The notes under the pieces: generated by a model
Databases searched by the model: none
What the model saw: the letters and a program-made list of their open reading frames with translations, nothing else
What the model was told of the DNA's origin: nothing
Assembly: GCF_020405225.1 (NCBI RefSeq)
Contig: NZ_CP084472.1
Location: 3,224,001-3,288,000 of the forward strand
Reading direction: 5' to 3'
DNA: 64,000 bases
DNA from: Natrinema sp. DC36
GTDB lineage: Archaea > Halobacteriota > Halobacteria > Halobacteriales > Natrialbaceae
Shown here: positions 8,823-16,217 of the stretch, one piece after another
Layout of the letters: each line of letters starts with the position of its first letter
Numbering within the stretch: position 1 is the stretch's first letter
Translations under genes and position numbers: made by a program

Positions 8823-10157
8823 TTACTCGAGTTTGTCGACGATGCCGTCGTAGGCCTCGTCGGCGTCCCAGTTTTCGGCCATCGCCGTCATGACGCTCTC
8901 GACGCCCGACTGCTTGCCCGGCGACAGTGCCAGCCCGTGTGCCATCGACGGCGGCTGTTCGTCGGCGGACTGGAACTGCTCGATCTGGCGCTGGTGGAAG
9001 TCGGTGTACTCCTCGGTGTCGACGTCGTCCCGCGGCGGAATCGATCCCTTGTTCTGGTTGAACCGCCGCTGTGCGTCCGGCGTCGCCACGTACTGGAGGA
9101 ACGCGAGCGTCGCATTCGGGGACGGATTGTTCTTCGGGAAAACGAAGGAGTCCATGTTCAGGGCGTACATCCCTGCCGTTCCCGGGAACGGGATGTAGTC
9201 CCAGTCGTTCTCGAAGTCGAACCCGTCCTCACCGAGGTACTGGCCGGCGGCCCAGTCGCCGTTGTGGTGGAACGCCGCGTCGCCGGCGATGACGTCGCCG
9301 TTTGCCTCGTCCCACGAGACGGAACTCGCGTCCCCGGGGAAGTACTCCGAGAACTCGACGACCCGCTCGAGCGAGCTGCGGACGGTCTCCTCGTTCCCCG
9401 AGACGTCGCCATTGATTACCGAGTCGTACGTCTCCGCACCGCCCTCGGCCAGCAACGTCATCGCCCACAGCTGGACCATCATGAACGTGCTCGTCGACTG
9501 GGCGAAACCGGTGTATCCGGCGTCGTCGACGGTTGCGAGCGCGTCGAGGAAGTCACCTGGACTCTCGAGAGAGGCCGGATCGACGCCCGCATCCTCGAGC
9601 ACCGACACGTTGTAGAACACGTTGTTGAGCCGGTGGATGTTGATCGGGACCGCGTAGTACGTCCCGTCGATCTGGGATTGCTCCTCTGGACCCGGGAGGT
9701 AGGCGTCCCGCATGTCGCTCTCCCAGACGTGTTCGCCGATATCGAACAGGAGGTCTTCGTCGGTGTACGTCGTCAGCGTCTGCCCGGGCCAGGTCTGGAA
9801 CGTGCTCGGCGGATCGTTGTCGACCATCCGACTGCGAATGTCCGTCTCGAGTGCGCTGCCGCCGCCACCGGGCGACTCCTGTAGCTCGTAGTCGATGTCG
9901 GGATGTTCCGACTCGAATCCCGACACGAGGGCATTGATCGCGTCGGCTTCGCCGCCCGCGGTCCACCAGTGGGCGATCTCGAGCGTCTCGTACTCGCTCT
10001 CCTCGAGGTCGTCGTCGAGCACCTCGTCGAGCGAGTCAGCGTTCGATCCACCGCCACCGAGGCAGCCGGCCAGCGCCAGCCCGCCTGCAGCACCCATCGC
10101 GCCGAGAACGTGACGCCGCCGCAGCGTCGGTTCGTTGGTTTCCCTTTCGATTGACAT
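8823..10157 (-). CDS. sugar ABC transporter substrate-binding lipoprotein (glucose/mannose type)
   Basis: The 444-residue solute-binding protein has a Tat-type signal (RRRHVLGAMGAAGG) ending in a lipobox LAGC with Cys32, then a Gly-rich linker. The mature start EIAHWWTAGGEADAINAL resembles the glucose/mannose-binding proteins of the CUT1 class, so hexose uptake is likely but not proven. The ATG at 10157 is chosen because it places the twin arginines at 13-15; the open frame continues 52 codons upstream without matching the family. It is the first gene of the importer operon, 31 bases ahead of the first permease. Confidence 0.92.
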   Translation of the reverse strand: MSIERETNEPTLRRRHVLGAMGAAGGLALAGCLGGGGSNADSLDEVLDDDLEESEYETLEIAHWWTAGGEADAINALVSGFESEHPDIDYELQESPGGGGSALETDIRSRMVDNDPPSTFQTWPGQTLTTYTDEDLLFDIGEHVWESDMRDAYLPGPEEQSQIDGTYYAVPINIHRLNNVFYNVSVLEDAGVDPASLESPGDFLDALATVDDAGYTGFAQSTSTFMMVQLWAMTLLAEGGAETYDSVINGDVSGNEETVRSSLERVVEFSEYFPGDASSVSWDEANGDVIAGDAAFHHNGDWAAGQYLGEDGFDFENDWDYIPFPGTAGMYALNMDSFVFPKNNPSPNATLAFLQYVATPDAQRRFNQNKGSIPPRDDVDTEEYTDFHQRQIEQFQSADEQPPSMAHGLALSPGKQSGVESVMTAMAENWDADEAYDGIVDKLE

Positions 10158-10193
10158 AGTGAAGTCTAGTACGAACAACCATTGCAGGTCGTC

Positions 10194-10202
10194 TATAATA
10201 AA
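10194..10202 (-). promoter_or_regulatory. probable promoter of the sugar ABC operon
   Basis: On the minus strand TTTATTATAG forms a good TATA box 37-45 bases ahead of the binding-protein start at 10157, which would give a leader of 10-15 bases. The 203-base divergent region also serves the plus-strand HPP gene. Confidence 0.5.
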
Positions 10203-10360
10203 GGTTAGTGTTATTAATTCGTATTTGAGTAAAGCATTGGCAGAAAGATCGAGCCGGAACGAGAGACGCTTGGCTGCATCGGAAATGAAGCGGCGGACGG
10301 CTCGAAGCGACACCGACGAAACGTGAAGGCCTGTCCGTTCGTGCTAACAAGACGACGGTC

Positions 10361-10870
10361 ATGAGAGAGGGCGCGGCGTTTTCGACCCTGTACGTCGGCG
10401 TTCTGCTCGCAGTCCCAGGGCTGCTAGCCTGGGTAACCGGACAGGCGTTTATTTTTCCGAGTCTTGGGCCCTCCGCATTCCTGTTAGCGACGATTCGAGA
10501 AGGGGAGGTCACCGCGCCTCGACGGGTGATCGGCGGGCACTGTATCGGCGTCGTGGCCGGACTACTCGCGTATCACGCGATCGCACCCGATCTCGGCGTG
10601 AGCGTAACCACGTCCGCACCGGCGCTCGCGACCGCACAGCTCCGATTCGTCGCTAGCGGTGTGGTCGCCGTCGTGCTCACCTCGGGTGGGATGCTGGCGA
10701 CCGAGACGGTCCATCCGCCCGCCTGTGCGACGACGCTGATCGTCTCGCTTGGGCTCCTCTCCTCGATCATCGATGGCGCGCTCATCGTGTTCGCCGTCGT
10801 CGTCCTCGTCGCCGCGCACAAGCTCGTCATGCACGGGCGACCGTTCGGTTACTACGGTCCGCTCGGGTAG
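10361..10870 (+). CDS. HPP family membrane protein
   Basis: The 169-residue protein has four or five hydrophobic helices and the motif ETVHPPACATTLIVSLG, which gives the HPP family its name. FPSLGPSAFLLAT near the N-terminus is also characteristic. HPP-domain proteins include plastid and cyanobacterial nitrite transporters, so anion transport is possible, but no substrate can be assigned here. It is divergently oriented to the sugar importer operon and appears to be transcribed alone. Confidence 0.87.
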   Translation: MREGAAFSTLYVGVLLAVPGLLAWVTGQAFIFPSLGPSAFLLATIREGEVTAPRRVIGGHCIGVVAGLLAYHAIAPDLGVSVTTSAPALATAQLRFVASGVVAVVLTSGGMLATETVHPPACATTLIVSLGLLSSIIDGALIVFAVVVLVAAHKLVMHGRPFGYYGPLG

Positions 10871-10936
10871 TGACCGCGGCGGTCCCGTCGAAAGTCGGCG
10901 GAGACGAACAAATATCAGCGACAGGTATTTGCGAGT

Positions 10937-11185
10937 ATGTGCGCTGACCGCTGGCCAGTCGGCGGGGCGATCGGCCTCGTCGTCGGCCCGATCGTCGGAT
11001 ACGCGCTGCAACACGCGACGCGAACGAGCAACATCACGGTCGTTTGCCGCGATCGGGACGCCTGCCGATTGGGTCTCTGTGCGCCGGGAATACGGCCGTA
11101 CGTGAGTAGCGTCTGGATGGATCAAAACACCGACCTGCTACGGGTGGACAACGTAGACGAATACTGCGAACACGTACCGAACTGA
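10937..11185 (+). CDS. small hypothetical protein, possibly membrane-anchored
   Basis: The 82-residue frame has one weak N-terminal hydrophobic stretch (VGGAIGLVVGPIVGYALQ) followed by a cysteine-containing part (CRDRDACRLGLC) and an acidic end. An AT-rich stretch (AACAAATATC) lies 20-30 bases ahead of the ATG. The cysteine pair and acidic tail look more like a protein than noise, but no family is recognised and the frame could be accidental. Confidence 0.35.
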   Translation: MCADRWPVGGAIGLVVGPIVGYALQHATRTSNITVVCRDRDACRLGLCAPGIRPYVSSVWMDQNTDLLRVDNVDEYCEHVPN

Positions 11186-11430
11186 AAGAGCGCGGGCGAA
11201 CGCGGGGACAGAACGAATCGAGACTGGCACTGCCCGTCATGGGCACCCTGATCGCCGCGGTATTCGTCGTCGCGACGGCGTGCGGAACTGCGTCGGGGGA
11301 CAGCGCATCGGCCCGTAAAATCGGCTATCAGCCCTCGCGGCTGGCTCCGAGCGACGAGAGCAGCGACTACGGGTGGGCTCGAGCACCGGAAAAAACGTCG
11401 GTGGTGTGGCCACAGCGTGGCCCGTTCAGC

Positions 11431-11820
11431 TTAAATGACGCGGTTCTGCAGGTAGTCGAGGTGTTTGGCGTTGTAAACAATTTTGACTTCATCGGTTTCG
11501 GCCGAGCCGATACAAGTCAGGCGGACGTCCTTCTCCTCGACCTCCTCGTCGGAGAGGATCTGCTGCATGTCCATGTTGATCTCGCCGTCGAAGACGATCG
11601 CCGCACAGTTCGCACAGGCACCGGCTCGGCACGAGAACGGCCAGTCGTAGCCCTGCGCCTCGGCCGCCTCGAGGATGTATTCGCCCTCGGCGACGTCGAG
11701 CGTGCCGTAATCCTCCTCGTCGAGGCCGGCGTCGCTGGCCTCGTCGAAGAGGTCGTCGTCGTCCATGTCCCAGCCCTGGTCGTCCAGTACTTCGTAATTG
11801 AGGTATTCTACCGTGGGCAT
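11431..11820 (-). CDS. fer: haloarchaeal [2Fe-2S] ferredoxin
   Basis: The 129-residue protein is the plant-type ferredoxin found throughout haloarchaea. An acidic N-terminal insertion ([18 protein letters not shown]) precedes the cluster loop C64RAGAC69ANC72, and the fourth ligand is C103 in RLTCIG. It carries electrons for 2-oxoacid oxidoreductases and other partners in the cytosol. The ATG at 11820 gives the canonical start [14 protein letters not shown]; the frame open further upstream is spurious. It is a single-gene unit. Confidence 0.97.
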   Translation of the reverse strand: MPTVEYLNYEVLDDQGWDMDDDDLFDEASDAGLDEEDYGTLDVAEGEYILEAAEAQGYDWPFSCRAGACANCAAIVFDGEINMDMQQILSDEEVEEKDVRLTCIGSAETDEVKIVYNAKHLDYLQNRVI

Positions 11821-12270
11821 CACTCTGCGGTTCGAGGGCCGCATTGGTATAGCTTGCTGTTCAGTCCTAAATTGTCTTTGAGTCAGAATTGACCAATTCG
11901 AAGGAAAGAATGCGGTGATTCTATACAAGACCAGTGATCGAACGGGAGAGAAAAAAGAAATGTCCGAACGTGTTCCCCCGAGCGGCGCGTTTGTTGCCGG
12001 ATTCGAAAGCGGCGTCACTCGTCCTGACACCGGTCCGTGGACCCGCGAGGAGTCACTCGAGGCCACCGCTACCCGGTCGTGGCAGTCTACCGGCTCACGC
12101 TTCGTCGCGGTTCGGCTATAGTAGCCACTGAAAGTCATTGCACAGCTGATCGCAGGTCAACAGCCCAATCCGACGATTACTGTCACGAGTCGGAACGGAA
12201 CGACGAATGGCACGGTGCGACGGAGACGGGGTACCGGTTCGTCAGCGATCGACTACTGGGTTCTAGGCCC
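11821..12270. other. intergenic region without a recognised gene
   Basis: This 450-base region lies between the ferredoxin start and the end of the first PiT gene. It contains short open frames on both strands that show no family features, and an AT-rich patch at 11855-11900 that probably includes the ferredoxin promoter. I see no RNA gene or mobile element. Confidence 0.45.
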
Positions 12271-13452
12271 TCAAAACCCGAATATCGGGATGAACCGGAA
12301 GGTGAGATAGGCGCCGATCGTCGAAATCGCTGGGACGACGTTCTGCATGAGGATCACGCGAGCGGTCGTCGAGGGGTCGAACAGATCCGACGCCTGCGGG
12401 ATGTCCTCGGGCTCTTCCTCGCCGATCTGGGGGGAGCGTTCGCCCTCCTCCTCGGCGGTCAGCGCACCGACCGAGACGCGCGTTTCCTCGCCGGCTCTGA
12501 CTCCCGACAGGGTCGTCGTTCGGGTGGCTCGTCCCCAGCCCAGCCCGACGATACTCATCGTCGCGATGACGACGAAGCTCGCGGGGATGCCGATCGACGA
12601 GAGTCCCACGACGATTCCCGAACTGATCACGGCGACGACGATCGCCGCCGTCAGCGGGAGGTGCGTAATATCGTTACCGAGCGTGTCGAGGGTGCGGCGG
12701 GCGATGGTAAAGCAGCCGACCGCGACCGCCGCCGAACCGATCAGGATCAGCGGCACCATAGCGACGTCGCCGGTACCGTAGATCGGCGCGATCGCGTTGG
12801 CGATGTTGCTCGTTCCCGATGCGAAGCCCATCAGACAACCGATTCCGACGACGACCATCGCACCCGTGATTTCCCGGCGGGTGGCGTCAGCGCCGAACTG
12901 GAGCCGTGGGGCGAGCCCCGAGCGGTCGATCGTGACCATCGGTCGTCCCTCTTCATTCCCTTCGATGGCGACCCAGGCGTTGATTCGGGGGTAGAAGTAC
13001 CGCCCGACGACGCCCGCGACCCAGAAGCCGGTGATCGGGGCCACGACCCACCAGATGACGATCTCGCCCAGCACCTCGAGGTCGAGTTCACCGGTCGCCA
13101 TTCCCAGGGCGGCGATCGCGCCGACCGCGGTCATCGACGTCGAGGCGGGGACGCCGGCGTAGTTGCCGACGAACAGCGCGCCGCCGATGAAGAAGAGCAC
13201 GGCGACGTTCGATCGCATCGTGAAGATCGACGTGTCGGTGACGAGGTCGTTGCCGAGCGTATCGACGACCTGCGGACCGATGGTATAGGCCCCGACGAAG
13301 AAGAATACCGACATCAGTCCGGCGGCCATCACCTTCGTGATCACGTTCGCGCCGACGGCCGGCCCGAACGCGGGCCCGGTCGTCGAGCCGCCGATGTTGA
13401 ACCCGACAAAGACGGCGACGAGAATCCCGACGATCAGCAGTACTTCCGGCAC
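12271..13452 (-). CDS. PiT-family inorganic phosphate (anion) transporter, copy 1
   Basis: The 393-residue protein has about ten hydrophobic helices. Both inverted PiT half-repeats are present: VGFNIGGSTTGPAFGPAVGANVITK at the N-terminus and MGFASGTSNIANAIAPIYG in the second half. The family imports phosphate, or in some members sulphate, with H+ or Na+. It starts with GTG at 13452; no in-frame ATG precedes it. A cytoplasmic loop near the C-terminus (EEEGERSPQIGEEEPED) resembles that of the paralogue at 14889-16055, so the two are probably an old duplication. Confidence 0.9.
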   Translation of the reverse strand: MPEVLLIVGILVAVFVGFNIGGSTTGPAFGPAVGANVITKVMAAGLMSVFFFVGAYTIGPQVVDTLGNDLVTDTSIFTMRSNVAVLFFIGGALFVGNYAGVPASTSMTAVGAIAALGMATGELDLEVLGEIVIWWVVAPITGFWVAGVVGRYFYPRINAWVAIEGNEEGRPMVTIDRSGLAPRLQFGADATRREITGAMVVVGIGCLMGFASGTSNIANAIAPIYGTGDVAMVPLILIGSAAVAVGCFTIARRTLDTLGNDITHLPLTAAIVVAVISSGIVVGLSSIGIPASFVVIATMSIVGLGWGRATRTTTLSGVRAGEETRVSVGALTAEEEGERSPQIGEEEPEDIPQASDLFDPSTTARVILMQNVVPAISTIGAYLTFRFIPIFGF

Positions 13453-13779
13453 GTTCGGTAGTCATGCGATCCGACCCTAAAAACGCGCTTATTTGTGGCA
13501 GTGTCGGCGAGCTACCAGTTAGTCCCCACTCGATCGAGAGTTGACGATACGCTACTCGTGCCTGCTCGAGCCGAAGCAATCGGAGCGAAAACGCCGACGA
13601 CGATAATGGTGGTTCGTCTCGACCGCGATCCAAAAGGACTTCCCGAATCGGACCCTGTCCTATAATATCATGTTATCACACGCGTACTCAGTGCAGTCGG
13701 GCGGCGATCCGAAGAACGGACGACAGTCCTCGCGATCGGAGAGCACGTCGATCGATGGGGTTGCGACAGTTGGTCGGCT
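13453..13779. other. divergent intergenic region
   Basis: This 327-base region lies between the PiT gene and the repeat-protein gene. It contains TTTTTAGGG near 13480 (possible PiT promoter on the minus strand) and an AT-rich CTATAATATCATG at about 13660, the best TATA candidate for the plus-strand gene, which would leave a leader of about 90 bases. No other gene is seen. Confidence 0.45.
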
Positions 13780-14421
13780 ATGAGACCGGCGCGCATCGAC
13801 GCGATCATCGACTTCGCGTACGGCGGGTTGATTCTGCTCGCGGTCGTCCTCATCGCGACGCTCGATATTCGGGTCGGGTTGACGTTCGGGCTGGGGGTCT
13901 TCTCCTCGTACGTCCTCCACGTCGTCTGGAAGATGGCCCGGTTCGATCCCGACTGGATGACGTCGACCGTCCAGGAAACCGTCGAGAAGTCGGTCGAGCG
14001 GTCGGTCGAGGAAACGGTCGGCGACACCGTCGAGAAACAGGTCGAAGAAACGGTCGATAAGACAGTCGGCGACACCGTCGAGCAAACCGTCAGTGAGACC
14101 GTCGAAGAGACGGTGGATCAGACAGTCGGTGAAACCGTCGAAAAAACGGTGAGTGAAACCGTCGAAGAAACGGTTGAAGAAACGGTCGGTGAAACCGTCA
14201 AAGAAACGGTCGACGAAACGGTCAAAGAAACAGTCGATGAGACGGTCGGTGAAACCGTCGAGGAGACGGTCGAAGAAACGGTCGGCGACCAACTCGAGGA
14301 GGTACAGGCCAAGGTCGAGTCCGTCGACGAACGCGTCGACCGTCGGCCTCGAGAGGACGAAGTCGAAGAACTGCTCGAGGAATCGGACGACGGTGACCGG
14401 GGCGACCGTACCGAGAACTGA
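13780..14421 (+). CDS. membrane-anchored protein of tandem four-residue repeats (xTVx)
   Basis: The 213-residue protein begins with two hydrophobic helices (about 10-25 and 31-47), then residues 63-170 are almost entirely a four-residue repeat of the type E-T-V-x (VEET, VGDT, VEQT, VKET). A charged C-terminus follows (VQAKVESVDERVD and an acidic tail). Valine recurs every fourth residue, so the segment should be one long helix with a slowly turning hydrophobic stripe, like apolipoprotein or right-handed coiled-coil segments. The DNA is correspondingly a 12-base tandem repeat. No function is known; it sits divergently from one PiT gene and convergently to the stress-protein gene. Confidence 0.75.
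   Translation: MRPARIDAIIDFAYGGLILLAVVLIATLDIRVGLTFGLGVFSSYVLHVVWKMARFDPDWMTSTVQETVEKSVERSVEETVGDTVEKQVEETVDKTVGDTVEQTVSETVEETVDQTVGETVEKTVSETVEETVEETVGETVKETVDETVKETVDETVGETVEETVEETVGDQLEEVQAKVESVDERVDRRPREDEVEELLEESDDGDRGDRTEN
13966..14280 (+). repeat. 12-base tandem coding repeat
   Basis: The coding sequence of the repeat protein is built from about 25 variants of GTCGAAGAAACG and GTCGGTGAAACC. The period of 12 bases matches the four-residue protein repeat. The synonymous and conservative changes between units suggest selection on the protein. The array also creates a long mirror frame on the other strand, which I take as a shadow. Confidence 0.85.
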
Positions 14422-14441
14422 GCGGTTCCGAACTATCCCGT

Positions 14442-14888
14442 TCACCGAACGACCACGACTGGAACCGGTGACCGACGAACGACCGTTTCCGCGACGTCCC
14501 CGACGAACAGTCGTTCCGAAACGGTTCCACCGTATGTCCCGATCACGACCGTCTCATAGTCGTCAGCGCGGTTGATGATCGTACGAACCGGATGGCCGAG
14601 TTCGACAATGGTCTCGAGGTCCGCGAGACCGTTGGTGTCCGCCGGAGTTCGCGCGTGATCGAAGACCGGCTGTGCGAGTTCCTGCGCTTCGTCCTCGAGA
14701 TCGTCGGCGAGCGCGAAGCCGACTGCCTCGCCCCACATCAACGATGGTTCGCCTACGACGGTCAGGACGGTTATATCGGCGTCCGGGTAGGCCTCGAGGG
14801 TGTACTCGAGTGCACGTTCGCTCATCTCCGAACCGTTCAGCGGAACGAGAACGCGACCGACGACGACAGAGAGAATAATCCCGAGGAG
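14442..14888 (-). CDS. universal stress protein (UspA domain) without a standard start codon
   Basis: The UspA domain is complete when read from 14888. RVLVPLNGSEMSERALEY forms strand 1 and its loop, LTVVGEPSLMW follows, and the ATP loop GTYGGTVSERLFVG and final PVPVVVVR are present. The first ATG (14825) falls after strand 1, so starting there would remove an essential strand. Between that ATG and the TAA of the upstream PiT gene (14889-14891, in the same frame) there is no ATG, GTG or TTG, only ATT codons at 14877-14879 and 14874-14876. The protein therefore either starts at ATT, is a truncated form, or was once fused to the PiT protein. Confidence 0.7.
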   Translation of the reverse strand, partial: LLGIILSVVVGRVLVPLNGSEMSERALEYTLEAYPDADITVLTVVGEPSLMWGEAVGFALADDLEDEAQELAQPVFDHARTPADTNGLADLETIVELGHPVRTIINRADDYETVVIGTYGGTVSERLFVGDVAETVVRRSPVPVVVVR

Positions 14889-16055
14889 TTACCCGACGAA
14901 TGGAACTGCGACGAAGAAGCCGTAGGCGAGAATCGTCGACATCGACGGGCCGATGATCCACATCGAGACGTACTTCATGATGGCCCGCGGGTTGAACAGA
15001 TCGCCCGCATTCAGGACCTCCTCGGACTCTTCCTCGCCGATCCGCGTGACCGGGGCCTCTGGCTCCGCCTTCAGTGCACCCATCGACATCTCCGCGTCGA
15101 CCTGACCGCGAACGGCGTCTCGAGCCGTGACGGGACGGGTGGCTCGCCCCCAGCCCAGTCCGACGATCGTCATCACCGACGCCATCACGAGGCTGATCGG
15201 AATCCCGGCCGCCGAGAGCAGGGTCGTAATCGTCGAGGCGGTGATCATGACGACGAGAGCCGCGAGTAACGGGATATCGCTGAGTTCGCTGCCGACGGAC
15301 TCCATCGTCCGGCGGGCGATAGTAAAGCCGCCCAGCCCGATCGCGACGGTTGCGATGATAATCGCGTTATCGGCCCCGAGCGCGCCGCTGCTGACCAGTG
15401 GCGCAACTGCGTTCGGGACGTTGCTCGCACCGGCGCTGAACGCCATGTAACAGCCGATAACGAGGACGACTATCGTCCCGACGAGTTCCTGACCGGTCGT
15501 GTTCGGACCGAGGCCGATCGACGGAAGCGATCCGGTCCGGTCGACGGTGAGCAACGACCCCTCGGTCGCCGAGATCTCGAACCGTCGATTGAGTTCCGGG
15601 TAGATGTACCGGCCGACGAACGCGCCGATCCAGAGGGCGAGGATCGGCGTGACGATCCACCACGAGATGATCCAACCGATCGTCTCGAAGTCGAGCGTTC
15701 CCGTGGCCAGCCCCAGTCCCGCGATCGCCCCGACGGTCGTCATCGACGTCGGGACGGGGACGCCGAAGATGTTCGCGATAAGAATCCCCAGTCCGATGAA
15801 GAAGAGAACGGCGACGCCCGCCGCGAGCGAGATTTCGATCGCGATGATGTCGCCGCTGAGCGTGTCCATCACGTTTCTGCCGACGGTCCAGCCGCCGAGA
15901 AAGACGAAGAAGGTCATCAGTCCGGCCGCGGACGCCTTGCTGAGGAGACCGGCACCCACAGCGGGCCCCCACGCGATCCCGGTCGACGAGCCGCCGATAT
16001 TGAATCCGACGAAAATCGAGGCGACGATTCCCACCAGTAGAACGGTTTCGACCAT
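14889..16055 (-). CDS. PiT-family inorganic phosphate (anion) transporter, copy 2
   Basis: The 388-residue membrane protein carries the PiT repeats VGFNIGGSSTGIAWGPAVGAG and MAFSAGASNVPNAVAPLV. Its C-terminal loop (GALKAEPEAPVTRIGEEESEE) parallels that of the copy at 12271-13452. I start at the ATG at 16055 (MVETVLLVGIVASIFVGF), which aligns with the paralogue; the frame open upstream to 16217 encodes no helix. The TAA is followed in frame by a UspA domain, suggesting a split transporter-UspA fusion. The transported anion, presumably phosphate, cannot be told from sequence. Confidence 0.88.
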   Translation of the reverse strand: MVETVLLVGIVASIFVGFNIGGSSTGIAWGPAVGAGLLSKASAAGLMTFFVFLGGWTVGRNVMDTLSGDIIAIEISLAAGVAVLFFIGLGILIANIFGVPVPTSMTTVGAIAGLGLATGTLDFETIGWIISWWIVTPILALWIGAFVGRYIYPELNRRFEISATEGSLLTVDRTGSLPSIGLGPNTTGQELVGTIVVLVIGCYMAFSAGASNVPNAVAPLVSSGALGADNAIIIATVAIGLGGFTIARRTMESVGSELSDIPLLAALVVMITASTITTLLSAAGIPISLVMASVMTIVGLGWGRATRPVTARDAVRGQVDAEMSMGALKAEPEAPVTRIGEEESEEVLNAGDLFNPRAIMKYVSMWIIGPSMSTILAYGFFVAVPFVG

Positions 16056-16217
16056 CCAGCGGTAGTAAAAGGATGCTCCTGAAAGAAGTACTGAAACTGA
16101 TCGCAGCAAGAGCGCCGCGATACTGCAACCCGGCGACACCCTCGCGCGACTATCGGCGCGAACGCCTCGGCCGATAGTTCGACTGACGGCTCGCGTCACG
16201 ACGGTCGGCGGACCCAC

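Noticed and set aside
11239-11892. 217-codon plus-strand frame over the ferredoxin gene
   Set aside because: It is the antisense shadow of the ferredoxin gene, which has all four cluster cysteines on the minus strand.
13966-14280. Tandem repeat considered as a CRISPR-like array
   Set aside because: The period is 12 bases with no unique spacers, it lies inside a coding sequence, and no cas genes are near.
13660-14445. Long minus-strand frame rich in FFDGF-type repeats opposite the xTVx repeat protein
   Set aside because: It is the mirror of the 12-base coding repeat on the other strand; its sequence is not haloarchaeal-like, while the plus-strand frame has membrane helices and a charge pattern that make sense.
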